Assembly: GCA_943370355.1 (NCBI GenBank)
Contig: CALRQP020000017.1
Coordinates: 8,187-72,186, forward strand
Length of the DNA stretch: 64,000 nucleotides
Origin: JADCGM01 sp943370355
Lineage (GTDB): Bacteria; Pseudomonadota; Alphaproteobacteria; Sphingomonadales; Sphingomonadaceae
Direction of reading: 5' to 3'
This document shows positions 9,271 to 17,160 of this stretch, in pieces. The notes beneath the pieces are model-generated. The model saw only the letters and a list, made by a program, of their open reading frames with translations. It searched no databases and was not told the origin of the DNA. The translations under genes were made by a program, and so were the position numbers. The number at the start of each line of letters is the position of its first letter. Within the stretch, counting starts at the first letter, position 1.

Positions 9271-10691
9271 TGCGGAAATTCCTCACCCTCGCGGCGCTGC
9301 TCGTCACCGCCGCCTGCGCCACGACGGGCAACAAGCCGCAGACGGCAGCGAAAGGCCCGCCGCCGCCGATCGTGTCGATTCCCGAGGATCCCTATCCGTC
9401 GACCTACAAGCCCTATGGCGGCGTGCCGACGGTGCTGCAGAATGCGACGATCTACGACGGTCGCGGCGGGCGCATCGATGGCGGCATGGTGCTGTTCCAG
9501 GACGGCAAGGTCACTGCGGTCGGCAAAACCGTCGCGGTGCCAGCCGGGGCCACTGTCATCGATGCGACGGGCAAATGGGTGACGCCGGGCGTCATCGATA
9601 TTCACAGCCATCTCGGCGATTACCCGTCGCCGGGCGTCCGTGCCAATTCGGATGGCAATGAGGCGACGGGGCCGGTGCGGTCCGAGGTGCAGGCCGAACA
9701 TTCGATCTGGCCGCAGGATCCCGGCTTCAGCCGCGCGCTTGCCAATGGCGGCATCACTTCGCTGCATATCCTGCCGGGCTCGGCCAATCTGTTCGGTGGG
9801 CGCGGCACGACGATCAAGAATGTCGAAGCGCGGACGATGCAGGGGATGAAATTCCCCGGTGCGCCCTACAGTCTGAAAATGGCCTGCGGCGAAAATCCGA
9901 AGCGCGTCTATGGCAGCCGCAATCAGCCGCCGGGCAGCCGCATGGGCAATATGGCGGTCGACCGGCAAACCTGGGCGAGGGCCGTCGAATATCGCCGCAA
10001 ATGGGCGGACTATACCGACCGGGCCAAGAAGGGCACGGCGAAGCCCACGGATGCCCCGGCGCGCGACCTGCAGATGGAGACGCTGGCCGGTGTTCTCGAT
10101 GGCAAGATCCTTGTCGAGAACCACTGCTACCGCGCCGACGAAATGGCCAATGTCATCGATATGTCGAAGGAATTCGGCTATCATGTCGCGACGTTCCACC
10201 ACGCGGTGGAGGCCTATAAAATCGCCGACATGCTGCGCGACAACAACATCTGCGCAGCGATGTGGGCGGACTGGTACGGCTTCAAGATGGAAGCGAATGA
10301 CGGGATCCGCGAGAATATCCCATTCGTCCACGCCGCCGGCGGCTGCGCGATCACGCACAGCGACGATGCGGACGGCATCCAGCGCCTGAACCAGGAAGCT
10401 GCGAAGGCAATGGCCGATGGCAACCGCGTTGGTCTCGGCATCACACCCGAAGTGGCCTGGACCTGGCTGAGCTATAACCCAGCAAAGGGCCTCGGCATCG
10501 CCGACAAGACCGGCAGCTTGGAGCCGGGCAAAATGGCCGATGTCGTGCTGTGGAACGGCGACCCGTTCAGCGTTTACACGCGGCCCGAGAAGGTCTGGAT
10601 CGACGGTGCGCTGATGTATGACGCGCTGAACCGCCTCCGCCCCGTCAGCGATTTCGAGCTCGGCCAGCCGGGCGAGGGAGATGTGAAGTGA
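9270..10691 (+). CDS. Secreted amidohydrolase, imidazolonepropionase-like superfamily
   Basis: A 473-residue protein with an N-terminal signal (MRKFLTLAALLVTAACA); the Cys at 16 could be a lipobox, although the site is not canonical. After a beta-rich N-terminal region comes the metal-dependent TIM barrel: the HxH metal ligands are in IDIHSHLG (His112, His114). Further barrel residues ENHCYRADE, THSDDADG and the C-terminal KMADVVLWNGDPF are present. The family cleaves amide or cyclic bonds of small peptides and related compounds. The ATG overlaps the transporter stop (TGATG). The next gene is a paralogue starting 4 bases before this stop. Confidence 0.85.
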   Translation: MRKFLTLAALLVTAACATTGNKPQTAAKGPPPPIVSIPEDPYPSTYKPYGGVPTVLQNATIYDGRGGRIDGGMVLFQDGKVTAVGKTVAVPAGATVIDATGKWVTPGVIDIHSHLGDYPSPGVRANSDGNEATGPVRSEVQAEHSIWPQDPGFSRALANGGITSLHILPGSANLFGGRGTTIKNVEARTMQGMKFPGAPYSLKMACGENPKRVYGSRNQPPGSRMGNMAVDRQTWARAVEYRRKWADYTDRAKKGTAKPTDAPARDLQMETLAGVLDGKILVENHCYRADEMANVIDMSKEFGYHVATFHHAVEAYKIADMLRDNNICAAMWADWYGFKMEANDGIRENIPFVHAAGGCAITHSDDADGIQRLNQEAAKAMADGNRVGLGITPEVAWTWLSYNPAKGLGIADKTGSLEPGKMADVVLWNGDPFSVYTRPEKVWIDGALMYDALNRLRPVSDFELGQPGEGDVK

Positions 10692-11998
10692 AGTCGATCC
10701 GCACCCTGTTGCTCGCGGCGGCGGCGCTCGTCGCTGCTGCGCCGCTCGCTGCGCAAACCTATGCGATCACCAACGCCAAGGTCGCGACCATCGCGGCGCC
10801 GGAGCCGATCGACGGCGGCACGGTCCTGATCCGTGATGGCCGTATCGCCGCTGTCGGCCGCAATGTGGCGGTGCCTGCGGGCGCCACCATCGTCGATGCG
10901 GGCGGCAAATGGGTGACGCCGGGCTTCATCGCCGGTTTTTCCCGCCTTGCGATCGTGGAAGTGGACGCCGTCGACGAGACCGACGACACCTCCGCGGACA
11001 AGTCGCCCTTCTCGGCTGCGCTCGACGTCGCATCGTCGGTCAATCCGCGTTCGGTCAACATCCCGATCAACCGGATCGAGGGTCTGACCCGCGCGGTGGT
11101 TGCGCCGTCGGCCTCGCGTGACATTTTCGCCGGGCAGGGGGCTATCGTCGGTCTCGGCGGCGGTGACGACACTGTCATGCGTCCGCGCGCCTTCCAGTTC
11201 ATCGAGATGGGCGAGCGCGGCAAGGAGCTGGCGGGCGGGTCTCGCGGCGCGGCGCTGCTCAACCTGCGCAACGGCCTGCACGAGGCCGAAGATTACGCGC
11301 GTAACCCCAAGGGCTATGAGGGCGGCAAGGACCGCGACGCGATCCTGACCCGGTTGGATGCGGCGGCGCTTGTTCCCGTCGTGCAAGGCCGCGAGCCTGC
11401 CGTCGTGCATGTCGAGCGCGCGAGCGACATCGTTGCGCTGCTCGAATTGCGCCGCGAGTTCCCGGCGCTGAAGCTCATCATCGTCGGCGGCGCCGAGGGC
11501 TGGCTCGTTGCGGACAAGCTGGCGGCGGCGCGCGTTCCGGTCATTGCGACCGCGACACAGGACCTGCCGAGCCGGTTCGAGATGCTGGCGGCGACCGAAT
11601 CTAATGTCGGCCGCATGGTCGCGGCAGGCGTTACCGTCGCGCTCGGCATGATCGACGACAATGATGCGCGGCAGGTCCGCCTGCTGCCCCAGCATGCCGG
11701 CAATCTCGTTGCGATGGCGCGCATTCCGGGTGCGGTCGGGCTGACGCATGCGCAGGCGCTCGCAACGATCACCAGCGCGCCCGCCAAAATCTTCGGGATG
11801 ACCGATCTCGGCACGCTTGAGGCCGGCAAGCGCGCCGATGTCGTGCTGTGGGATGGCGACCCGCTGGAACTGTCGAGCGCGCCGCTTGCGGTGTTTATCG
11901 ATGGCAAGTCGGTGCCGATGACCTCCCGGCAAACACAGTTGCGCGACCGCTATCTGCAGCTGAAACAGGACGGCATGCCTTACCAGTATAAGAGGTAG
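10688..11998 (+). CDS. Amidohydrolase paralogue lacking the HxH metal motif
   Basis: A 436-residue secreted protein (signal MKSIRTLLLAAAALVAAAPLAAQ), starting with GTG inside the stop of its upstream paralogue. It shares the N-terminal pattern TNAKVATIAAPEPIDGGTVLIRDG and the C-terminal GTLEAGKRADVVLWDGDPLE with that protein. At the place of the catalytic HxH it reads WVTPGFIAGFSRL, so the first metal ligands are missing. It may be a non-catalytic partner or may use a different site. Tight coupling to the intact paralogue favours co-production, but assembly as a heteromer is inference. Confidence 0.8.
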   Translation: MKSIRTLLLAAAALVAAAPLAAQTYAITNAKVATIAAPEPIDGGTVLIRDGRIAAVGRNVAVPAGATIVDAGGKWVTPGFIAGFSRLAIVEVDAVDETDDTSADKSPFSAALDVASSVNPRSVNIPINRIEGLTRAVVAPSASRDIFAGQGAIVGLGGGDDTVMRPRAFQFIEMGERGKELAGGSRGAALLNLRNGLHEAEDYARNPKGYEGGKDRDAILTRLDAAALVPVVQGREPAVVHVERASDIVALLELRREFPALKLIIVGGAEGWLVADKLAAARVPVIATATQDLPSRFEMLAATESNVGRMVAAGVTVALGMIDDNDARQVRLLPQHAGNLVAMARIPGAVGLTHAQALATITSAPAKIFGMTDLGTLEAGKRADVVLWDGDPLELSSAPLAVFIDGKSVPMTSRQTQLRDRYLQLKQDGMPYQYKR

Positions 11999-12003
11999 AA
12001 CAT

Positions 12004-12669
12004 ATGGAGCAGCTCGCGCTGGCGTTGGTCGCGTTCATCGGCAGTCACGAGTTGCTTTCCCATCCTCTGCGCAAGCCGATTGCCGGAAAGATCGGTGAGG
12101 CGGCCTTCCAGGGCGTCTACTCGCTCGTCGCGCTGGCGACCTTCGTCTGGGTCGTGCTGGCCTTCCGCGCCGCGCCGGCGGATTTCCTTTGGGCCGCGCC
12201 GCCGTGGGTTTGGGCAGTCGCGAGCCTTGTCATGCTGGTTGCCGCGATCCTGTTTGCCGGGTCGCTTCTGTCGCCCAATCCAGCGCTGCCGATGCAGGCG
12301 GGCCTGCTGGCGGGGGGACCGGCACCGCAGGGCGTCATGCGCATCACCCGGCATCCGATGATGTGGTCGTTCGCGCTCTGGGCCGCCGTTCACCTTGCCG
12401 TGTCAGGCAATTCGCGCGCCGTGCTGCTCGCAGCGGGGCTCGGCTTCCTCGCGCTGTTCGGGGCGAGGATGCAGGACCGGAAGAAAGGACAGCAGCTCGG
12501 CGCTGGCTGGACCGCCTATGAGGCGCGGACCTCCTTCGTGCCGTTCGGGCGCGGCTTCGCGCTGCCGGGCTGGAAGGCGACAATCGGCGGCCTGGTGATT
12601 TTCCTCGCGGCGACCTGGGCGCATCCCAAGCTTGGCGCGCCCGTCGTCGGTGTCTGGAGCTATCTGTAA
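12004..12669 (+). CDS. NnrU-like membrane protein
   Basis: A 221-residue integral membrane protein with about five or six hydrophobic segments. The central ITRHPMMWSFALWAAVHL is typical of NnrU and isoprenylcysteine-methyltransferase-like membrane proteins. NnrU was named from a nitric-oxide reductase locus, but many family members lie elsewhere and their reaction is unknown; no nitrogen-oxide genes are nearby here. It starts 5 bases after the amidohydrolase pair and may be in the same transcript. Confidence 0.75.
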   Translation: MEQLALALVAFIGSHELLSHPLRKPIAGKIGEAAFQGVYSLVALATFVWVVLAFRAAPADFLWAAPPWVWAVASLVMLVAAILFAGSLLSPNPALPMQAGLLAGGPAPQGVMRITRHPMMWSFALWAAVHLAVSGNSRAVLLAAGLGFLALFGARMQDRKKGQQLGAGWTAYEARTSFVPFGRGFALPGWKATIGGLVIFLAATWAHPKLGAPVVGVWSYL

Positions 12670-12731
12670 GCGCGCCGATCCCCTTGCGAACGGGGTTTCG
12701 CTGGTAACATTCGGTCGATGGAGACGGTGCG

Positions 12732-13523
12732 ATGGCATTTGCCGGGAAGACAGTCTGGATAACCGGGGCATCGTCGGGAATCGGTCGTGGCCTCGCGCTT
12801 GCGCTTGGTGCAGGCGGCGCAAAGCTGATTCTGTCGGGGCGCAACGAAGCGGCGCTTGCCGAAGTTGCCGCCGACTGCCCCGGATCGCGTGTGCTCGCCT
12901 TTGATGCCACCGATCTCGACTCGCTGCCGGAGATCGTGGCGCGCGCGGAATCGGGCGGGCCGATCGACCTGCTCGTCAACAATGCCGGCATTGCGCAGCG
13001 CAGCTTTGTCGCCGCGACCGATATGACCGTCTACCGTGCGCTCATGGAGGTGAATTTCTTCGCGCCGGTACGGCTGACGCAACTGGTTCTGCCAGCGATG
13101 CGGGCGCGTGGCGATGGCCATATCGCGGCCGTCGCCAGTCTTTCGGGCAAATTCGGTAACCCCAGCGCCAGCGGCTATTGCGCCGCCAAGCATGCGGTCA
13201 TGGGCTTCTTCGATTCGCTGCGCAGCGAAGTAAGCCATGAGGGAATTGCCGTAACGACGATCGTGCCGGGGTTCGTGCGAACGGCCATTTCGACGCGAGC
13301 GCTGGACGGCGCGGGTGCTCCGATCAACAGCGCTCCGCCCGACCGCGGGATCACAGCGGAAGAGTCTGCCGCGATCATCATCGCCGGCTTCGAGGCCGGC
13401 CTGCGCGAAATTCCCGTTGGCCGCGGTCCTGAAATGGCACTGCTCGATATGAAGCGCAGCAACCCTGACCAGGTTTTCGACATGATGGCCGGCATGGGTG
13501 CGCAGATGGCCGCAGCGGATTGA
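12732..13523 (+). CDS. Short-chain dehydrogenase/reductase, first of a tandem pair
   Basis: A 263-residue classical SDR. The Rossmann nucleotide site TGASSGIG starts near residue 11; NNAG is at about residue 84, the catalytic Ser lies in AVASLSGK and Tyr/Lys in YCAAK. The enzyme should reduce or oxidise a carbonyl/alcohol with NAD(P). The substrate is unknown; the C-terminal PGFVRTAISTRAL segment and the MALLDMKRSNPD end are shared with the next gene. GGAGACGG precedes the ATG. The next SDR begins 9 bases after the stop. Confidence 0.9.
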   Translation: MAFAGKTVWITGASSGIGRGLALALGAGGAKLILSGRNEAALAEVAADCPGSRVLAFDATDLDSLPEIVARAESGGPIDLLVNNAGIAQRSFVAATDMTVYRALMEVNFFAPVRLTQLVLPAMRARGDGHIAAVASLSGKFGNPSASGYCAAKHAVMGFFDSLRSEVSHEGIAVTTIVPGFVRTAISTRALDGAGAPINSAPPDRGITAEESAAIIIAGFEAGLREIPVGRGPEMALLDMKRSNPDQVFDMMAGMGAQMAAAD

Positions 13524-13532
13524 TTGGGGAGA

Positions 13533-14324
13533 ATGGATTTGGATTTTGCGGGCAGGACGATTTGGATCACTGGCGCGTCGAGCGGCATCGGCGAGGCGCT
13601 GGCGCTCGGCTGGGCGGCTAAGGGGGCGAAAGTGATCATGTCCGGCCGCCGCCGGGACGCACTGGAGGCCGTCGCGGCGCGCTGCCCGGGGTCGGTTGTG
13701 CTGCCCTTCGAGGCGACCGATCTCGACGCGCTGCCGGGCATCGTCGCCGAGGCGGGTGAGGTCGACGTCCTCGTCAACAATGCCGGCATCTCGCAGCGCA
13801 GCCTCGGCATTAACACCGACTTCGAGGTCTACCGCCGCATCATGGAGGTCGACTTCTTCGCACCGCTGCGGCTGACCCAGCTGGTGTTGCCGCAGATGGT
13901 GGCGCGCAAGTCGGGGCATATCGTTGCGATCAGCTCGGTCGCGGGCAAAGTCGGCTCGCCGCTGCGCACCGGCTATTGCGCCGCCAAACATGCGCTGGTC
14001 GGCTATTCGGACGCCCTGCGCGCCGAGGTGGCCAAATATGGCATTAACGTCACGGTGGTGACTCCCGGGTTCGTCCGAACGGAGATAGCCGTCCACGCGC
14101 TGAAGGGCGACGGTCAGCAAAATGGCGCAGATGCCGCCGATCCGGTCGATGCGGGCATTTCGACCGAGGAAGCCGCGCAGCAGATTTTTGCGGGCATCGA
14201 GGCGGGCCAGCGCGAAATTCCGGTGGGCAAGGCCGGTGCGCCGGAGATGATGCTGCTCGACATGCGGCGTCAGGCGCCCGATGCTCTGTTCGATCTCATG
14301 GCAAATATGGCGAAAAACCTATGA
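13533..14324 (+). CDS. Short-chain dehydrogenase/reductase, tandem paralogue
   Basis: A 263-residue SDR that is clearly related to the upstream protein along its length: both share the ITGASSGIG start, FxATDLDxLP, LVNNAGI, EVxFFAPxRLTQLVLP, YCAAKHA and the EIPVGxxxxPEMxLLDM end. All catalytic residues (Ser, Tyr, Lys) are present. The ATG at 13533 is chosen because the family begins there and GGGGAGA lies just before it; an in-frame TTG at 13524 is a weaker option. It overlaps the next gene by 4 bases (ATGA). The pair looks like a local duplication. Confidence 0.9.
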   Translation: MDLDFAGRTIWITGASSGIGEALALGWAAKGAKVIMSGRRRDALEAVAARCPGSVVLPFEATDLDALPGIVAEAGEVDVLVNNAGISQRSLGINTDFEVYRRIMEVDFFAPLRLTQLVLPQMVARKSGHIVAISSVAGKVGSPLRTGYCAAKHALVGYSDALRAEVAKYGINVTVVTPGFVRTEIAVHALKGDGQQNGADAADPVDAGISTEEAAQQIFAGIEAGQREIPVGKAGAPEMMLLDMRRQAPDALFDLMANMAKNL

Positions 14325-15049
14325 CAGCGATGGCGCACCGCACGGTTCGCGGCAAAGTCCGTTACACCTCCAAGAAGCCCGAAATGCTCGACAAGGAGCG
14401 CGGCCGCGAATGGTTCGCGTTCACGCATCATGGCGACGGCAAGGTCAGCTTTCGCGCGCAGTGCGAGATCGAGGAACCCGCGCCGACCGTGATGCGCGAC
14501 ATCGTCTATTCGATCGACGAGAATTTCCGGCCGATGGACCTGCAGGTGCGGTTGACTGTCGGCGACCGCTTCATGGGTGTCGGCCTGTTCCTGATGGGCG
14601 ATGGCTGGATCGAGTGCGAAAGTTACGGCCCGTCGATCGGCCGGCTGTCGCAGCGCGTTGAGACGGGCGGACATTATGACGGCTTCGGCACGCATCCGAT
14701 CGTCGGCGACGGCTATATGACGCGCTGCATGGATGTGTCGAAGGGTCCGCACCGGCGCACGCTCCGCTGCTTCCTGCCCTCACCCGACCACCGCGGCGCA
14801 ACGCCGCCGATGATCTCGGAAGTCAGCATCGACCTCGAATATGTCGGCCCGGAGCAAGCGACGGTGCCCGCCGGCACCTTCGACTGCCACCACTTCCGCT
14901 TCATCGACAATTCGCCCACCGGCATGGGCGGCAAGGAACACCCGACCTACGACATGTGGGTCACCGCCGACGACGACCATCTGTTCGTCTGCGGCGGTGT
15001 CGGGGGGTATATGCAGACTTGGTATGAGCTTGTTGAGCTGGAGCGGTAA
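14321..15049 (+). CDS. Unknown beta-rich protein coupled to the SDR pair
   Basis: A 242-residue protein with no signal peptide and no catalytic motif I recognise. Alternating charged and hydrophobic residues suggest a beta barrel, and the segment VPAGTFDCHHFRFID is reminiscent of DUF3108-like proteins where a short hydrophobic core surrounds an Asp-x-x-His. It starts with ATG inside the stop codon of the second SDR, so it is almost certainly co-translated and may act on the same, unknown metabolite. Function not assigned. Confidence 0.75.
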   Translation: MTAMAHRTVRGKVRYTSKKPEMLDKERGREWFAFTHHGDGKVSFRAQCEIEEPAPTVMRDIVYSIDENFRPMDLQVRLTVGDRFMGVGLFLMGDGWIECESYGPSIGRLSQRVETGGHYDGFGTHPIVGDGYMTRCMDVSKGPHRRTLRCFLPSPDHRGATPPMISEVSIDLEYVGPEQATVPAGTFDCHHFRFIDNSPTGMGGKEHPTYDMWVTADDDHLFVCGGVGGYMQTWYELVELER

Positions 15050-15068
15050 GGCGCGCCGCAAGCCCCTA

Positions 15069-15178
15069 CTGTCATCCCGGGCTTGACCCGGGACCCAGCG
15101 AAACAAAATCCTGCGAGCAAAGCTCGCGCTGCTCTAACCCGAGCAGCACTGGGTCCCGTCTCAAGGCCGGGATGACAG
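15069..15178. repeat. Long inverted repeat with two internal hairpins (TGTCATCCCGG family)
   Basis: CTGTCATCCCGGGCTTGA at the left and the matching TCAAGGCCGGGATGACAG at the right form the outer stem. A second paired block is GGACCCAG (15101-15108) with CTGGGTCC (about 15149-15156). Two small hairpins lie inside, GCGAG with CTCGC and GCTGCTC with GAGCAGC, so the whole can fold as a three-way junction. It separates convergent genes (end 15049, plus; end 15204, minus) and may act as a bidirectional terminator. A short member of the same family lies at 58217-58251. Confidence 0.8.
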
Positions 15179-15203
15179 GAATGACTTGGAGCGGCCGGGT
15201 GGC

Positions 15204-15545
15204 CTACTCGTAATCCGCACCCAGGTTGGTATTCCGCGGCGGCTGGGCGGCGGTGAGGCGGAGGGCTTCGGCGGACTGGGCCAGCGAGCCGATCTCGTCG
15301 GGCGCATCTTCGTCGGCGACGACGACGCGCTGCATCGAGGTGACCATATTTTCCTGCAGGTCAGCCGGCTTCACATGTTCTTCGGCGATCTCGCGCAGAG
15401 CCACGACCGGGTTTTTATCGCGGTCGCGGTCGATGAACAGCTCGGCGCCGCCCGAAATCTGGCGCGCGCGCTGCCCGGCGAGCAGCACGAGGTCGAAGCG
15501 GTTGGGAATCTTGTCGACGCAATCCTCGACAGTGACGCGCGCCAT
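15204..15545 (-). CDS. rpoZ: DNA-directed RNA polymerase omega subunit
   Basis: A 113-residue protein beginning MARVTVEDCVDKIPNRFDLVLLAGQRARQI, the highly conserved start of omega, which helps assemble and fold the beta' subunit of RNA polymerase. KNPVVALREIAEEH further supports this. The C-terminal tail of about 35 residues is variable, as usual in alphaproteobacteria. It lies on the minus strand, downstream of infA and a 55-residue orphan gene, in an apparent housekeeping cluster. The spoT/relA gene that often follows rpoZ is not present here. Confidence 0.95.
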   Translation of the reverse strand: MARVTVEDCVDKIPNRFDLVLLAGQRARQISGGAELFIDRDRDKNPVVALREIAEEHVKPADLQENMVTSMQRVVVADEDAPDEIGSLAQSAEALRLTAAQPPRNTNLGADYE

Positions 15546-15625
15546 GGCATGCTCCGCAGAAACGATGAATTCGGGAAAGCGCGGGCGTTACCGGCCAGCA
15601 CCCAATGAGTCAAGAAAATCGAACG

Positions 15626-15793
15626 TTACGCGCTCTTGCGCACCGGCATCATCGAGCCGTCGGGCAGCTGCACGACGTCATGATCGCGGTGACGCGCGAC
15701 GACGGGTGCCTGCACTTCCTCGCGGGTCACGCAGCCGGTGCCATAATTCTGCTGGCGGAAGGTGACGGTGCGGAATTCGGTGACATCGCTCAT
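15626..15793 (-). CDS. Small conserved-looking protein of 55 residues, function unknown
   Basis: Begins MSDVTEFRTVTFRQQNYG and ends DGSMMPVRKSA. It is rich in Val, Arg and Gln and lacks a signal or membrane segment. The ATG at 15793 is preferred to an upstream ATG at 15838 because GGAGCG lies just upstream in minus-strand sense. It sits between infA and rpoZ, transcribed in the same direction, which suggests a real gene. No family is recognised, and it may be an RNA-associated basic protein (inference from neighbours only). Confidence 0.55.
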   Translation of the reverse strand: MSDVTEFRTVTFRQQNYGTGCVTREEVQAPVVARHRDHDVVQLPDGSMMPVRKSA

Positions 15794-15841
15794 GGCGGGC
15801 GCTCCTTGTTGCGGTTCGACCCCCCGGTCGCGGTTCAATCT

Positions 15842-16108
15842 CTAGCGGCGGAAGTTGCCGCGCCGTGCGTTCATCGGCGCGAGGCCGCCGATCTTCTCGC
15901 GGAATACGATGCGCCCCTTGTCGAGGTCGTAGGGCGTCATCTCGACCTGGACCCGGTCGCCGACGATCGAACGGATGCGGTTCTTGCGCATCTTGCCGGC
16001 CGTATAGGCGATGATCTCATGATCGTTTTCGAGGCGTACGCGGAAGCGGCCGTCCGGCAGGATCTCCGCGATCACGCCGTCAAACCTGAGTGCTTCCTCT
16101 TTCGCCAT
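15842..16108 (-). CDS. infA: Translation initiation factor IF-1
   Basis: An 88-residue single OB-fold protein. EEALRFDGVIAEILPDGRFRVRLEN, KMRKNRIRSIVGDRVQVEMTPYDLDKGRI match IF-1, which occupies the ribosomal A site during initiation and helps IF-2 and IF-3. It is about 15 residues longer than the usual 72 because of a C-terminal extension (APMNARRGNFRR), a form seen in some sphingomonads. It is the first gene of the minus-strand infA-orphan-rpoZ cluster; 190 bases of non-coding DNA separate it from the divergent pseudouridine synthase gene. Confidence 0.95.
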   Translation of the reverse strand: MAKEEALRFDGVIAEILPDGRFRVRLENDHEIIAYTAGKMRKNRIRSIVGDRVQVEMTPYDLDKGRIVFREKIGGLAPMNARRGNFRR

Positions 16109-16298
16109 TCAGTCGTCCTTCGTCCGTTCATCCATTTGCCGCGGTATCGAATAGCTGCGGCCGGGCGGTTGAGCGAGGCGCGAAAGTCGAAGGCACGGCG
16201 CGAGCGCACCCGGCAAGGGGCGGCATCGGCTGGGCTCATATGGCGATGAAGCAGCGAAATGGCAAGCAGGGCTTGGGCTTTGCTGCTAGCAGGCGGCG

Positions 16299-16982
16299 AT
16301 GCTTCGCGACCGTGTCCTTCATGCCGATGCGCACCTGCTGGTCATCGACAAGCCGGCGGGCCTTGCGGTGCATCCGGGGCCGCGCACCGCGCACAGCGTC
16401 GAATATCATCTCGACAGCCTGCGCCTCGGTTTCCAGCGGCTGCCGCAGCCTGCGCACCGCATCGACCGCGATACATCGGGCTGCCTTGTGCTGGGGCGGC
16501 ACCCGAAGGCGGTGAAGCGGCTGAGCGCGCTGTTCGAGGCGGGGCAGGTTGGCAAGACCTATTGGGCCGTCGTCGCGCCCGAGCCGGTTGGCGACGAGGG
16601 CGTCGTCGATGCGCCACTTCACAAGGTGTCGACGAAGGCCGACGGCTGGCGGATCATCGTGCATGCCAAAGGCAAGCCCGCCCGCACCCGCTGGCGCGTG
16701 CTGGAACGGCAGGGCGGCCGGGCATTGGTCGAGTTCAGGCCGGAGACGGGGCGGACGCATCAGGTCCGGGTCCATGCCGCGACGCTTGGCGGGCCGATCC
16801 TCGGCGATCCCGTCTATGGCGACGGCGTCGGCCCGATGCAGCTGCACGCGCGGGCGGTGAGTATTCCGTACCGCGAAGGGGCGGAGCCGGTGGAGGTTGT
16901 AGCGCCCGTGCCGCCGCACATGGCAGCGCTCTTCCCCCTCTCCCTTGAGGGGAGAGGCGACTCAGCGCCGTCAGGGCGCTGA
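16299..16982 (+). CDS. RluA-family pseudouridine synthase
   Basis: A 227-residue protein that should convert uridine to pseudouridine in rRNA or tRNA. The catalytic Asp is in HRIDRDTSGCLVLG (about residue 58); LLVIDKPAGLAVHPG and FRPETGRTHQVRVHAATLGGPILGDPVYG are typical. No S4 RNA-binding domain precedes it, so it resembles short RluA/TruC-type proteins. The last dozen residues (LSLEGRGDSAPSGR) are encoded by the first unit of the intergenic repeat starting at 16934; the original stop was probably lost when the repeat arrived. Confidence 0.88.
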   Translation: MLRDRVLHADAHLLVIDKPAGLAVHPGPRTAHSVEYHLDSLRLGFQRLPQPAHRIDRDTSGCLVLGRHPKAVKRLSALFEAGQVGKTYWAVVAPEPVGDEGVVDAPLHKVSTKADGWRIIVHAKGKPARTRWRVLERQGGRALVEFRPETGRTHQVRVHAATLGGPILGDPVYGDGVGPMQLHARAVSIPYREGAEPVEVVAPVPPHMAALFPLSLEGRGDSAPSGR

Positions 16983-17147
16983 GCGGGTGAGGGTGGAAGC
17001 CAGTACGACGACGAGAGGCCACCGCTTCCACCCTCACCCCGGTGCGCTGCCGCGCACTCGCCGGTGTCAGGTCGAAACGGCTCCCAGCCGTTTCTTGGAC
17101 TGCCGGGGGCAGTCCAACCTGACACTCCCCTCAAGGTAGAGGGGGTG
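16934..17147. repeat. Inverted pair of two-hairpin intergenic repeats, one with a 63-bp structured insertion
   Basis: Unit 1 (16934-16996, forward) has stem CCTCTCCC/GGGGAGAGG, the GCGA linker, a variable stem CTCAGCGCC/GGGCGCTGAG and tail CGGGTGAGGGTGG. Unit 2 (17024-17147, reverse) has the tail CCACCCTCACCCCGG, variable stem GTGCGC/GCGCAC and a C-rich stem near TCCCCTCAAGG. Between CGCC and TCCCCTCAAGG, where other units are continuous, 63 bases (17063-17125) are inserted. The rest of the inverted pair forms a long outer stem through the two tails (16985-17000 with 17024-17040). Confidence 0.85.
17063..17125. other. Three-way-junction element inserted within a repeat unit
   Basis: Outer arms GTGTCAGGT (17064-17072) and ACCTGACAC (17117-17125) are perfect over 9 bp. 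Inside are two perfect hairpins: GAAACGGCT / AGCCGTTTC with loop CCC (17074-17094), and GGACTGCC / GGCAGTCC with loop GGG (17097-17115). The layout is like a miniature clover leaf. Its ends coincide with the interruption of the surrounding repeat, which makes it look like an inserted element. Function unknown; no homology is claimed. Confidence 0.7.
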
Positions 17148-17160
17148 CTAGGGTGTTGCC

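Noticed and set aside
9315..9318. Certain lipoprotein cleavage site in the amidohydrolase
   Set aside because: The residues before Cys16 are not those of a typical lipobox, so only an exported protein is claimed.
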